A stretch of DNA of 64,000 nucleotides from Streptomyces sp. Y2F8-2 (GTDB lineage: Bacteria > Actinomycetota > Actinomycetes > Streptomycetales > Streptomycetaceae): contig NZ_BNGS01000009.1 of NCBI RefSeq assembly GCF_014905555.1, forward strand, positions 62,001 to 126,000. The letters are read 5' to 3'. Under the pieces are notes generated by a model. It was given only the letters and a program-made list of their open reading frames with translations, made no database searches and was not told the origin of the DNA. The translations under genes and the position numbers were made by a program. Below are positions 17,303 to 28,151 of this stretch, piece after piece (positions within the stretch are counted from its first letter, which is position 1; every line of letters begins with the position of its first letter).

Positions 17303-17454
17303 CCTCGGCGAATACAGGGTGCTGCCCGGTCCGGTGCCCGGGCGGTAACGGCGGGCTCCGGCGCGCTCCTACTCCCGGCGGCGGGCGGTGCGGTCGGCGA
17401 TTTCAGGACCTCGCTCACCGTCAGGCGGACCTGGTTCGCTCCCGCGTACGCCAC
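17224..17454 (-). CDS. Doubtful small membrane-anchored ORF downstream of hsp20
   Basis: The minus-strand frame is open from 17607 to 17224 and encodes a clear hydrophobic helix, WWFFLLVSLTFFVAYAGAN, followed by QVRLTVSEVLKS and a Pro/Ala-rich tail. The only ATG/GTG/TTG start is the GTG at 17454, which falls inside that helix. A functional protein would need a rare start such as CTG near 17592, overlapping the hsp20 stop. The C-terminus overlaps the neighbouring 17024-17302 frame, so a frameshift linking the two is possible. Confidence 0.3.
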   Translation of the reverse strand: MAYAGANQVRLTVSEVLKSPTAPPAAGSRSAPEPAVTARAPDRAAPCIRRGWPAPRARQVVRPPRPDNASTTRSNR

Positions 17455-17585
17455 GAAGAACGTCAGCGAGACCAGCAGGAAAAACCACCAACGGTGGGGA
17501 GTCGCGTAGCGCGTCTCCGCCGCCGTGAGGGGCGCCGACCCGGCCGCAGTGCCGGATGGGTGCCCGGAACCGCGGCGCTCGCGTC

Positions 17586-18086
17586 TCAGCCGCTGCTCTC
17601 GGTACTTTCACTCCTCTCGGTGATCTCGACGTGTCGCGGCTTTGCGACGTCGGCCTTGGGGACGGTGATGCTGAGCACTCCGTCCTGCATCTCAGCCTTG
17701 ATCTTGTGGGTGTCCAGTTCTCCGGGCAGCCGCAAACGGTACTCGAAGGCTCCGACGCGGCGGGTGCTGCGGCGCAGGACACCCTTGCGTTCCCGCTCCT
17801 TGATCTCTCCGGTGACCACGAGTTCGGGACCGTTGGCCTCTACGTCAATGTCCTTGCTCTTCACACCGGGGAGTTCGATCTCTATGTGGAACGCGTCCTC
17901 GGACTCCGACACGTCCGCGAGTGGCGTCCACGCAACCGCGGGTGCCGCGCCCACCGTCGACTCCAGCAGGCCGCTCATCTGGTTGAGCAGTTCGTCGAAC
18001 TCGACCAGGGGGTTGAGAGGGGTGGGTGCCCAGACGGGCCGTTCCTGCAGGCCGCCACCGCGGTGGCGCCGGACGGGCATGGCCAT
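17586..18086 (-). CDS. Hsp20 / alpha-crystallin small heat-shock protein
   Basis: This 166-residue holdase has the alpha-crystallin domain from about residue 50 (ADVSESEDAFHIEIELPGV, SKDIDVEANGPELVVTGE, the loop with RVGAFEYRLRLPG) to the closing DGVLSITVPKAD. It binds unfolding proteins and hands them to DnaK/ClpB. The frame opens at 18131, but AAGGAGG at 18095-18101 is eight bases before the ATG at 18086, so that start is preferred. It follows the cNMP/TrxR-like gene by 48 bases and may be the last gene of the chaperone operon. Confidence 0.93.
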   Translation of the reverse strand: MAMPVRRHRGGGLQERPVWAPTPLNPLVEFDELLNQMSGLLESTVGAAPAVAWTPLADVSESEDAFHIEIELPGVKSKDIDVEANGPELVVTGEIKERERKGVLRRSTRRVGAFEYRLRLPGELDTHKIKAEMQDGVLSITVPKADVAKPRHVEITERSESTESSG

Positions 18087-18134
18087 CGCCATCGCCTCCT
18101 TCTTCCTTCTCGTGATCTCGTCGTCCGCCATGCG

Positions 18135-19949
18135 TCATGCGAGCCATGCGGACTCCTTGTGACGTATGCGTGGGGAGACGTCCGAGTGGCCCGCGACAGC
18201 TGACGTGCCGGTGGTGCCGGGTACGGCCGAGTGCCCCAGGTGCCGGTGCACGAAGTGGATGGCCATCGCGCCCTCACCGGCCGCGGAGGCCACCCGCTTC
18301 ACCGAGCCGCTGCGGACGTCCCCGACCGCGAAGACCCCGGGCAGGCTGGCCTCCAGGGTCATGCACGAGCGCCCGCGGCCGTGCCACACCTCGGGGGAGG
18401 CGCAGGCTTCCTGAGCCTCCGGCCCGGTGAGGACGAAGCCGCGGGAGTCGAGGGCGATGATGCCGGCGAGCCACTCGGTGTGAGGGTCGGCGCCGGTGAA
18501 GACGAACAGGCTCCGTACCGCGAGCCGGCGGTGCCCGCCCGTGCGGTTGTCGACCACGTCGAGCTCCTCCAGCGCTTCCTGGCCGATGACCTCGGTGACC
18601 TCGGTGTGCAGCATGACCTCCACCCGCGGATGGCGCTCGACCTGGTCGACCAGGTAGCGGGACATGTTGGCCTCAAGGCCGGCTCCTCGGACCAGCAGGT
18701 GCACCTTCGGTGCGTATCCGGCGAGGAACAGCACCGCCTGGCCCGCCGAGTTGCCTCCGCCGACGACGGCCACCGGGTCGGTGCGGCACTGCTGGGCCTC
18801 GTAGACGGTCGCCGAGTAGTGCACGCTCGTTCCCTCCAGGCGTTCGATGCCGGGCACCTGGAGCCGGCGGTAGCGGGCACCCATGGCCAGGACGACGGCG
18901 CGGGCGGCGATCTCGCTGCCGTCGGCGAACGCCACCACGTAGTGGTCGTCGTCCTTGGGATGGAGACCGGTCGCCTCCAGCGGAAGGCTGATCCTGGCGC
19001 CGAACTTGTCGGCCTGGAGCACGGCGCGTTCGGTGAGTTCGGCGCCGGAGATGCCGGATGGGAAGCCGAGCAGATTCTCGATGCGGGACGACGTGCCGGC
19101 CTGGCCGCCGGTGGCCATCGCCTCCACCACCGTGGTGCTCAGGCCCTCGGAGGCGGCGTACACCGCGGCAGCGAGGCCGGCGGGTCCGGAGCCCACGATG
19201 AGGACGTCGCCGTGGCGGTTTCCGGCGGGTAGTGACGGCAGGCCGATGAGCCGGGCCAGTTCCGCGTTGCTGGGGTTGCGCAACAGGGTGGTGTCCCGCC
19301 AGATGACGAGCGGTGTCTCCTCCGGGCTGACGCCGAAGCGGCGCAGCAGCTCCTCGGCCTCCTCGTCGGTCTCCAGGTCGATCCAGCGGTGCGGCAGCCG
19401 GTTGCGGACGGCGAACTCGCGCAGCCGTCTGGTGTCGGGCGAGTAGCGCGAGCCGATGATGCGGAAGCCGGCGCCCTGTCCGACGAGCAGCGCGCGACGG
19501 CCCAGACAGGCGCGCAGCACGATGTCCCCGATGGTGGAGTCCTGGGACACCAGGTGGCGCAACTGGTCCAAGGAGACGACAAGGACCTCGCCCGGCTCCC
19601 TGGCGACAGCGGTGTAGAAGGCCACTTGTCCGTACAGCAGGCCGAGTTCGCCGATGAAGCGACCGGGGCCGTGCACGCGCAGCACGTGCTCCTCGGGAGT
19701 GCCGTAGTCCTCGACGACGGCGACGGAACCGCTGAGGACGACGAAGAACGTCTCGCAGCGCTCCCCCTCCCGGATCAGCACGTCGTTCGGAGCCATGCTC
19801 CGGCGTTGCCCGTGCTCCGCCAGACGTGCTATCTGGTCCTCCGTGAGGCGCGGATACGCGCCGTAGATGTCCGGGGTCTCCCAGAAGGCGGCCTCGTCCG
19901 CCTTCTCCGGCACCGGTTCTTCGCCCGGCAGCGACTGGCGGCCGGACAT
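18135..19949 (-). CDS. cNMP-binding / thioredoxin-reductase-like FAD flavoprotein fusion
   Basis: The 604-residue fusion has three parts. A cyclic-nucleotide-binding beta-roll lies at about residues 30-150 (LIREGERCETFFVVLSG, GRFIGELGLLYG). A thioredoxin/glutaredoxin-like linker follows at about 165-250, where SRYSPDT stands in the CPxC place. The rest is a TrxR-like fold with FAD motif IVGSGPAGLAAAVYA, GGQAGTSSRIENLLGFP, NADPH motif VVGGGNSAG and closing GVFAVGDVR. The CATC redox centre of thioredoxin reductase is absent (SATVYEAQQC). It may thus oxidise or sense NADPH rather than reduce thioredoxin. Its ATG overlaps the UBP gene stop by one base (TGATG). The longer frame to 19985 is not needed. 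Confidence 0.88.
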   Translation of the reverse strand: MSGRQSLPGEEPVPEKADEAAFWETPDIYGAYPRLTEDQIARLAEHGQRRSMAPNDVLIREGERCETFFVVLSGSVAVVEDYGTPEEHVLRVHGPGRFIGELGLLYGQVAFYTAVAREPGEVLVVSLDQLRHLVSQDSTIGDIVLRACLGRRALLVGQGAGFRIIGSRYSPDTRRLREFAVRNRLPHRWIDLETDEEAEELLRRFGVSPEETPLVIWRDTTLLRNPSNAELARLIGLPSLPAGNRHGDVLIVGSGPAGLAAAVYAASEGLSTTVVEAMATGGQAGTSSRIENLLGFPSGISGAELTERAVLQADKFGARISLPLEATGLHPKDDDHYVVAFADGSEIAARAVVLAMGARYRRLQVPGIERLEGTSVHYSATVYEAQQCRTDPVAVVGGGNSAGQAVLFLAGYAPKVHLLVRGAGLEANMSRYLVDQVERHPRVEVMLHTEVTEVIGQEALEELDVVDNRTGGHRRLAVRSLFVFTGADPHTEWLAGIIALDSRGFVLTGPEAQEACASPEVWHGRGRSCMTLEASLPGVFAVGDVRSGSVKRVASAAGEGAMAIHFVHRHLGHSAVPGTTGTSAVAGHSDVSPRIRHKESAWLA

Positions 19950-20212
19950 CAGACGAACGCCTCGTGAACGTAGCACCAGCGCCAATCCTCGTCGGGCTGG
20001 AACGACTGCACGATCGGATGGGCGTCGGCAGCTGCGTGCCTGCGCGCGTGCTTGTTCGGCGAGGAGTCACAGCAGCCGACGTGCCCGCAGGTCAGGCAGA
20101 GCCTCAGGTGGACCCACGGGGAGCCGAGCATCAGACACTCCTGACACCCTTCTGGGGTCAGCGGCTTGACCGGCCGGACGAGCGCGAGGTGGGGGTCTGC
20201 ATGCAGGGTCAT
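19949..20212 (-). CDS. Stand-alone UBP-type zinc-finger protein
   Basis: The 87-residue protein is essentially one zf-UBP domain: EGCQECLML, LCLTCGHVGCCDSSPNKHA, and ADAHPIVQSF, with a WRWCYVHEAFV end. The Cys/His ligands are intact. In eukaryotes this finger binds the C-terminal Gly-Gly tail of ubiquitin; its bacterial ligand is not established. The ATG at 20212 follows AAAGGG and lies five bases past the thioredoxin stop. The stop shares one base with the next start, so it is coupled into the chaperone/redox operon. Confidence 0.9.
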   Translation of the reverse strand: MTLHADPHLALVRPVKPLTPEGCQECLMLGSPWVHLRLCLTCGHVGCCDSSPNKHARRHAAADAHPIVQSFQPDEDWRWCYVHEAFV

Positions 20213-20217
20213 CCGGA

Positions 20218-20660
20218 TCACCCTTTCCGGGCGGTGATCGACTGTTCCACCCACCGGCGCAGAGCGGGGGCGGGCGCCGCCCCCGCCTGCCGGGCGACCG
20301 TCTCGCCCCGGTCGAGGATCAGCAGTGTCGGTACGGCCTGGACCCCGAAACGCTGCGACAGTCGCGGGTTCTTGTCGACGTCGACCTTGACGAGTTTGAT
20401 GCGGCCGGCGAGGTCGGTGGCCACCTTCTCCAGCGCCGGACTGACCATGCGGCAGGGGCCGCACCAGGTGGCCCACAGGTCGACCACGACGGGGACGTCG
20501 GCCCGCTCGGCGACCTCGGTGAAGTCGTCGTCGCCCGCGTCCACCATCCACGGCAGGGGCTGCTTGCAGTGGCCGCACTTGGGGCGGCCCTCCGCGGCCA
20601 CGGGCACCCGGTTGGTCCGCCCGCAGTGGGGACAACTGACGGTCGTCGCCTGCATCGTGC

Positions 20661-20664
<4 letters not shown>
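20218..20664 (-). CDS. Thioredoxin with N-terminal zinc ribbon (TrxC / Trx2 type)
   Basis: This 148-residue protein has two CxxC pairs (C11/C14 and C30/C33) forming a zinc ribbon, as in E. coli Trx2. A thioredoxin domain follows with the active site WCGPC at residues 67-71, the cis-proline block QAVPTLLILDRGE and an amphipathic end helix. It reduces protein disulfides in the cytoplasm, and in Trx2 the zinc ribbon is redox-responsive. Its ATG overlaps the clpB stop by four bases, which ties a disulfide reductase to disaggregation. Confidence 0.94.
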
Positions 20665-23290
<2,626 letters not shown>

Positions 23291-23300
<10 letters not shown>

Positions 23301-23665
23301 GGGGGTGTTTCACTCCTCGTACCGGCGCGGCGCAGGGCGGCTTCGAGCATGCTGATGCGGTCCAGCAGGTCGAGCACCAGGCCGATGGATGCGTAGTTGA
23401 GGCACAGCCCGGTGCGCAGCCGCTGGACGCGGGCAAGGGCGGCCGGTGCCGTGGGTTCGAACACCAGCCCTCCGGAGGCGTCGCGCTCGGCCTCGACCAG
23501 GCCCAGAGCGACGAACCGGCGGATGAGGTCGGGATGGACCCCGGAGCGGCGGGCCACGGTCTGCAGGGAGAGCCTGGGCACCGGCACGATCGCGTACCGG
23601 ACGCGTGCCGGCGCGGGAGTTGTCAGCCGAGACGCCGGGCGCGCCCCGGCGCGTGGGTCACTCAT
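23291..23665 (-). CDS. Chaperone modulator CbpM-like (MerR-related helix-turn-helix)
   Basis: The 124-residue protein has a MerR-like helix-turn-helix (LSLQTVARRSGVHPDLIRRF, then VALGLVEAERD) and a C-terminal helix (NYASIGLVLDLLDRISMLEAAL). This pattern matches CbpM, which binds and inhibits the J-domain of CbpA, and is also like HspR-type repressors. The ATG overlaps the dnaJ stop by four bases, and the position after a CbpA-type DnaJ supports CbpM. A repressor role at the operon promoter cannot be excluded. Confidence 0.82.
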
Positions 23666-24600
23666 CGTGTCCTCCTGGGGTCGAACGAGGAGACGGCGGC
23701 GAGCTCCTCGAAGAGTGCGCGCTCCCGGTCGCTGAGCCTGGACGGCACCATGATCCGGAGCTCGGCGTAGAGATTGCCGTTCGTGCCGTGCGGGTTCGGC
23801 ATGCCCTCACCGCGCAGCCGCAGCCGCCGGCCGCTGGACGAGCCCGCGGGCACGCTGACCTTCGCCGTCGCCCCGCTCGGCGTGGGCACCGGAACCGTCG
23901 CGCCCAGCGCGGCCTCCCAGGGTGTGACCGGAAGCTGCACGTACACGTCCCGGCCGTCGAGGCGGAACTGGGGGTGCGGCTGGATCCGCACCCGCAGGTA
24001 CAGGTCCCCCGCGGGGGCGTCACCGTTGCCCCGGCCGCCCTCGCCCGCCAGCCGGATACGCTGCCCGTCGGTGACACCCGGTGGCACGTCGACCTCGTAC
24101 CGCCGCGGCTGCCCGGTGGGACCGGCGAGCGTGACGGTGCGATGACCTCCGCGGTAGGCCTCCTCGACGGTGAGCGGCAGTTCGGCCTCCTGGTCGGCTC
24201 CGGGGACACGCACCCGTCCGGCGCCCCCGAAGAACGAGCCGAACAGGTCGTCGACGTCGACGCCCTCCGCGCCGAAGCCGCTGGTGGCGTACCGGACCCG
24301 GGGGCCGTCCCCGGTGGACCAGCGGAAGCCGCCGCCGGGTCCCGCGCCGGCACCGACCCGCTCCTCCCAGTCCTCGGGGACCTTCCGGAAGTCCTCGCCG
24401 AAACGGTCGTAACGGGCCCGCTGGTCGGGGTCGGACAGGACACTGAAGGCCTCGTTGATCTCCTTGAACCGCTCCTCCGCCGCGGGGTCCTTGTTGACGT
24501 CCGGGTGGTACTTGCGGGCCAGCTTGCGATACGCCCGCTGGATCTCGTCCTTGTCGGCGTCTCGCGGGACCCCGAGAACCTCGTAGAAGTCGCGTGCCAT
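23662..24600 (-). CDS. dnaJ: DnaJ/CbpA-type J-domain co-chaperone
   Basis: This 312-residue class II J-protein has a J-domain with HPD at residues 32-34 (KYHPDVNKDP). A Gly-rich linker follows (FGSFFGGAGRV), then two C-terminal beta-sandwich domains (GVTDGQRIRLAGEGG..., GDLYLRVRIQPHPQF). The four-repeat CxxCxGxG zinc finger of DnaJ is missing, so it is CbpA-like. It delivers clients to the adjacent DnaK and stimulates its ATPase. GGGAG precedes the ATG, six bases past the grpE stop. Confidence 0.94.
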   Translation of the reverse strand: MARDFYEVLGVPRDADKDEIQRAYRKLARKYHPDVNKDPAAEERFKEINEAFSVLSDPDQRARYDRFGEDFRKVPEDWEERVGAGAGPGGGFRWSTGDGPRVRYATSGFGAEGVDVDDLFGSFFGGAGRVRVPGADQEAELPLTVEEAYRGGHRTVTLAGPTGQPRRYEVDVPPGVTDGQRIRLAGEGGRGNGDAPAGDLYLRVRIQPHPQFRLDGRDVYVQLPVTPWEAALGATVPVPTPSGATAKVSVPAGSSSGRRLRLRGEGMPNPHGTNGNLYAELRIMVPSRLSDRERALFEELAAVSSFDPRRTR

Positions 24601-24606
24601 GGCCGC

Positions 24607-25191
24607 TCACTCCCGCTTGGCGACGGTCACGGCGGCCGGCCTCAGCTGCCGCTCGGCCTCGCCGTAGCCGGGGCGCAGCACCTGCGCCACGGTGTTCGGT
24701 TCGGCGTCGGGGTCCTGGACCACGCCGACGACCTCGTGCCGGGAGGGGTCGAACGGGACGCCGGTCTCGGCGTGACGCTCGTAACCAAGGCGTTCGAGGA
24801 TGGACACGGCCTGGTCGCGCACGGCGCGAACCCCCTCGACGATCGCCCCGGGGTCGGAGCCCGCGTGGTTCAGGGCCAGTTCGAGGTTGTCGACGACGGG
24901 AAGGAAGGCCGCGGCCGTGCGGGCGCGTTCGAGCGCGCGCTCCCGGTCCAGTTCCCTGGCGTGTCGCTTGCGCAGGTTGTCCAGATCGGCGAGAGCACGC
25001 CGCCAGCGGTCCTCGACCTCTTTCAGCGCGGCCGCGTACTCGTCCTCGACCCCGGCCGGACCGGTGGCCGCGTCGGGCCCCGGTTCGGCCTGCGTGGTCG
25101 GCGGCGCGGGCTCGGGCAGGTGGCCCTGCGGCGGTTGTCCGGCGCCTTCGGGCGGTAGGTCGGACGATCGGTCCTGGGGAGAAATCGGCAT
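24607..25191 (-). CDS. grpE: Nucleotide exchange factor GrpE
   Basis: The protein is about 194 residues. A Pro/Gly-rich N-terminus leads to the long dimerisation helix (YAAALKEVEDRWRRALADLD, then NLRKRHARELDRE). The beta-domain carries FDPSRHEVVGVVQDPDAEPN and VLRPGYGEAERQLRPAAVTV, the GrpE signature. It swaps ADP for ATP on DnaK. A GTG at 25200 would extend it by three residues, but the GAGG made by the dnaK stop (TGAGG) is correctly spaced for the ATG at 25191. Confidence 0.93.
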   Translation of the reverse strand: MPISPQDRSSDLPPEGAGQPPQGHLPEPAPPTTQAEPGPDAATGPAGVEDEYAAALKEVEDRWRRALADLDNLRKRHARELDRERALERARTAAAFLPVVDNLELALNHAGSDPGAIVEGVRAVRDQAVSILERLGYERHAETGVPFDPSRHEVVGVVQDPDAEPNTVAQVLRPGYGEAERQLRPAAVTVAKRE

Positions 25192-25201
25192 GGCCGGCAC
25201 C

Positions 25202-27106
25202 TCAGCCCTTGTCGAACTCGGCGTCGATCACGTCTTCGTCGGCGCCGGCACCGCCCTGCCCGGCGCCGTCCGGCCCGGTGGTGTCCGACGGACCACTCGC
25301 CGCCGCGGCTTCGGCCTGGTGGGCGGCGAGCCCGGCGTAGACCTGCTGGAGTTCGGAGATCAGCGGCCTGACCTTGTCCACTCCGGCCTCGTTCTTGACC
25401 GCGTCGCGGGCCTCGGCCACCAGCATCTCGGCGCGCGCCTTTTCGTGCGCGGGCGCGGCGTCGGCCAGTTCGTTCAGGCGCTTTTCGACCTGGTAGGCGA
25501 TCGCGTCGAGTTCGTTGCGGGCGTCGACGGCCTCGCGGAGTGCCTGGTCCTGGCCCCGGTTGCTTTCGGCTTCCTGGACCATGCGTTCGACCTCGCTCCG
25601 GTCCAGGTTGGAGCTCTCGCTGATGGTGATGCCCTGTTCCTTGCCGGTGTCCTTGTCGCGCGCGCTGACGTTGAGGATGCCGTTGGCGTCGATGTCGAAG
25701 GTGACCTCGATCTGCGGTTCGCCCCGCGGCGCCGGCCGGATGTCGGTGAGCTGGAACCGGCCGAGGACCCGGTTGTCGGCGGCCCGCTCGCGCTCGCCCT
25801 GGAGGACGACGATGTCGACGGCCGGCTGGTTGTCCTCGGCGGTGGAGAAGGTCTCGCTGCGGCGCACCGGGATGGTGGTGTTCCGCTCGATGATCTTCGT
25901 CATCACTCCGCCGCGCGTCTCCACGCCCAGGGACAGGGGGGTGACGTCGAGCAGCAGGACGTCCTTGACCTCGCCCTTGAGCACCCCGGCCTGGATCGCG
26001 GCACCCAGGGCCACGACCTCATCGGGGTTGACGCTCATGTTGGGGTCCTTGCCGCCGGTCAGTCGACGCACCAGGGCCTGGACGGCGGGGATGCGGGTGG
26101 AACCGCCGACGAGGATGACCTCGTCGATGTCGCTCTCGCTGACCTTGGCGTCGGCCATGGCCTGCTGGACCGGACCGAGGCAGCGCTCCACCAGGTCGCC
26201 GGTGATCTGCTCGAACGTGGACCGCATGATCGAGTCGGTGAGATGCTTGGGCCCGGAGGCGTCGGCGGTGATGAACGGCAGGCTGACCTGGGTCTGGGTG
26301 ACGGAGCTGAGCTCGGTCTTGGCCTTCTCGGCCGCCTCGAACAGGCGTTGCAGCGCCTGCGGGTCCTTGCGCAGGTCGATGCCGTTCTCCTTCTGGAAGT
26401 CGTCCGCGAGGTAGTCGACCAGACGCCGGTCGAAGTCGTCGCCGCCCAGATGGCTGTCACCCGCCGTGGAACGCACCTCGACCACGCCGTCGCCGACATC
26501 GAGGATGCTCACGTCGAAGGTGCCGCCGCCCAGGTCGAAGACGAGAACGGTCTCGTGCTGCTTCTTGTCCATGCCGTACGCGAGGGCGGCCGCAGTCGGC
26601 TCGTTGATGATCCGCAGCACTTCCAGTCCCGCGATCCGTCCGGCATCACGGGTCGCGGTGCGCTGGGCGTCGTTGAAGTAGGCGGGCACCGTGATGACCG
26701 CCTCCGTGACCCGTTCCCCCAGCTGCTTGGAGGCGTCGTCGGCGAGTTTGCGCAGCACCAGGGCACTGATCTCCTCAGGCGCGTACAGCTTGTCACGCAC
26801 CTTGAAGCGGGCCTCGCCGTTCTCTCCCGGGACGACGTCGTAGGCGACGGCCTTGGCCTCGTCGGGGATCTCGTCGAAGTGCCGGCCGATGAACCGCTTG
26901 GCCGAGTAGATGGTGCCCTTGGGATTGAGGATCGCCTGGCGGCGGGCCAGCTGGCCCACCAGGCGCTCGCCGGTGTCGGTGAAGGCCACGACGGACGGTG
27001 TCGTGCGGTTGCCCTCGCTGTTGGGCACGACGGACGGCTCGCCGCCCTCCCACACCGCGATCACCGAGTTGGTGGTGCCCAGGTCGATGCCCACTGCCTT
27101 GGCCAT
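25202..27106 (-). CDS. dnaK: Hsp70 chaperone DnaK
   Basis: The 634-residue protein begins AKAVGIDLGTTNSVIAVWEG, with the phosphate loop VFDLGGGTFDVSIL and VGGSTRIPAVQALV. The substrate domain contains LLLDVTPLSLGVETRGG, and the tail ends DAEFDKG. AAGGAG lies seven bases before the ATG. It heads the run grpE-dnaJ-cbpM-clpB-trx-UBP-flavoprotein-hsp20. The 81 bases upstream contain no HAIR element (CTTGAGT-N7-ACTCAAG) of the HspR regulon, so this copy is probably controlled differently from the housekeeping dnaK operon. It is presumably a second dnaK copy. Confidence 0.97.
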   Translation of the reverse strand: MAKAVGIDLGTTNSVIAVWEGGEPSVVPNSEGNRTTPSVVAFTDTGERLVGQLARRQAILNPKGTIYSAKRFIGRHFDEIPDEAKAVAYDVVPGENGEARFKVRDKLYAPEEISALVLRKLADDASKQLGERVTEAVITVPAYFNDAQRTATRDAGRIAGLEVLRIINEPTAAALAYGMDKKQHETVLVFDLGGGTFDVSILDVGDGVVEVRSTAGDSHLGGDDFDRRLVDYLADDFQKENGIDLRKDPQALQRLFEAAEKAKTELSSVTQTQVSLPFITADASGPKHLTDSIMRSTFEQITGDLVERCLGPVQQAMADAKVSESDIDEVILVGGSTRIPAVQALVRRLTGGKDPNMSVNPDEVVALGAAIQAGVLKGEVKDVLLLDVTPLSLGVETRGGVMTKIIERNTTIPVRRSETFSTAEDNQPAVDIVVLQGERERAADNRVLGRFQLTDIRPAPRGEPQIEVTFDIDANGILNVSARDKDTGKEQGITISESSNLDRSEVERMVQEAESNRGQDQALREAVDARNELDAIAYQVEKRLNELADAAPAHEKARAEMLVAEARDAVKNEAGVDKVRPLISELQQVYAGLAAHQAEAAAASGPSDTTGPDGAGQGGAGADEDVIDAEFDKG

Positions 27107-27187
27107 GAGGAACTCCTTCCGCGGCGGTCGACGTCCGTCGGCGACCGTTCATCCTCCGGGCCCTGTCCGCCCGGCTTCGAAACTCGT

Positions 27188-27721
27188 TCAGCTGGGGGCG
27201 GGGCCGCTGCGCGGGCGGCCGCCCCTGGAGGAGGCACTCCCCGTGTTCGCGCCGGCCCTGCTGTCCAGCCCGGCGACCAGCCGGACGGCCTCATCGGCGA
27301 CGTCCTCGTCCACCACGACGTCGTACCGGCTGGGCTCCATCGAGCGGACCGAGGCGAAGTTCCTGCGGCCGCCCTGGGCCGCGTGCAACAGCACGCCGAG
27401 CAGCGCACCGACGACCGCTCCGAAGATCAGCCCGTACAGGGCGAGGAGCAGACCGGAGACGACCGGATTCAGCCAGTTCAGCAGCCCGAAGATCCAGCCG
27501 ACGAGTACGCCGGGCAGCGCTCCGGTGGCTGCGCCGTGGAGGGCGGCCTCGCCGTACCCCATTCGACCGATCACTTGTTCGACCAGGCGCATGTCCCGAC
27601 CGATGATCGCCACCTTCTCAACGGGAAAGCCCTGGTCGGCGAGGTGATCGACGGCATGTTCGGCTTCCTGGTACGTCGAGTACGAGGCAACGGCCCTGCG
27701 GGCCTGCTCGGTCATGGCCAC
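27188..27721 (-). CDS. General stress protein, YflT/GSP17M-like with membrane segments
   Basis: This 177-residue protein begins ARRAVASYSTYQEAEHAVDH, then LADQGFPVEKVAIIGRDMRL, the YflT-type N-terminal fold found in Bacillus stress proteins. Two hydrophobic Gly/Leu-rich helices (ATGALPGVLVGWIFGLLNWL, and VSGLLLALYGLIFGAVVGAL) follow. A soluble end with SRYDVVVDEDVADEAVRL completes it. The ATG follows GGAAGGAG. It precedes dnaK by 81 bases on the same strand and may be cotranscribed with it. The molecular function is unknown. Confidence 0.82.
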   Translation of the reverse strand: MAMTEQARRAVASYSTYQEAEHAVDHLADQGFPVEKVAIIGRDMRLVEQVIGRMGYGEAALHGAATGALPGVLVGWIFGLLNWLNPVVSGLLLALYGLIFGAVVGALLGVLLHAAQGGRRNFASVRSMEPSRYDVVVDEDVADEAVRLVAGLDSRAGANTGSASSRGGRPRSGPAPS

Positions 27722-28151
27722 TCCTTCCGCCGACGGACCGCCGAGCGGTCCCGACAGGTCCCAGAGTGGCTGTTCGCCCGGTCACCCCGCCTGCGCCCAG
27801 CGGGTCCAAAAGTGGCACCGGCGGTCGGTCTGCGAGGACAGGAGGCGGGACGACGATTCGGGTTCGCGGCGGGGTACCTCACGGTTCGGCCCGGCGTGAG
27901 GTAGCGGGGTTCACGGATGTTCCGAGTCCTGGTTCCCACCCGGGACGCAGGACCGACCCCTTCCTCCACTCCAGGCTGGTACGGCGCACCGCGGCGATCC
28001 TGATCCCGTGGCGACATTCGACGCGGCTGCGCGACGCTACGGGCCGGCGGCCGTACGGAGGCGACCGCCACGGCTGACCGGCCGGTGGGGTGGAGAGCGG
28101 GCCCACCTCCACCGTGCACCGCCTGCTCTCTCCGCGGCCAGGCCGTTGGGT
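27722..28151. other. Intergenic region with no supported gene
   Basis: About 430 bases lie between the stress protein start and the DJ-1/PfpI stop. A direct repeat GGTCCC-GACA-GGTCCC sits near 27751-27766 just upstream of the stress gene and could be a regulator half-site pair. No hairpin, tRNA or coding frame is convincing. Confidence 0.4.

Noticed and set aside
27107..27187. A HAIR (HspR) operator upstream of dnaK
   Set aside because: No CTTGAGT-N7-ACTCAAG-like inverted repeat is present in the gap.
24800..27904. A 1034-codon open frame opposite dnaK and grpE
   Set aside because: It is antisense to clear DnaK and GrpE coding, has biased His/Val/Gly composition and no domain. Such long shadows are usual at this GC content.
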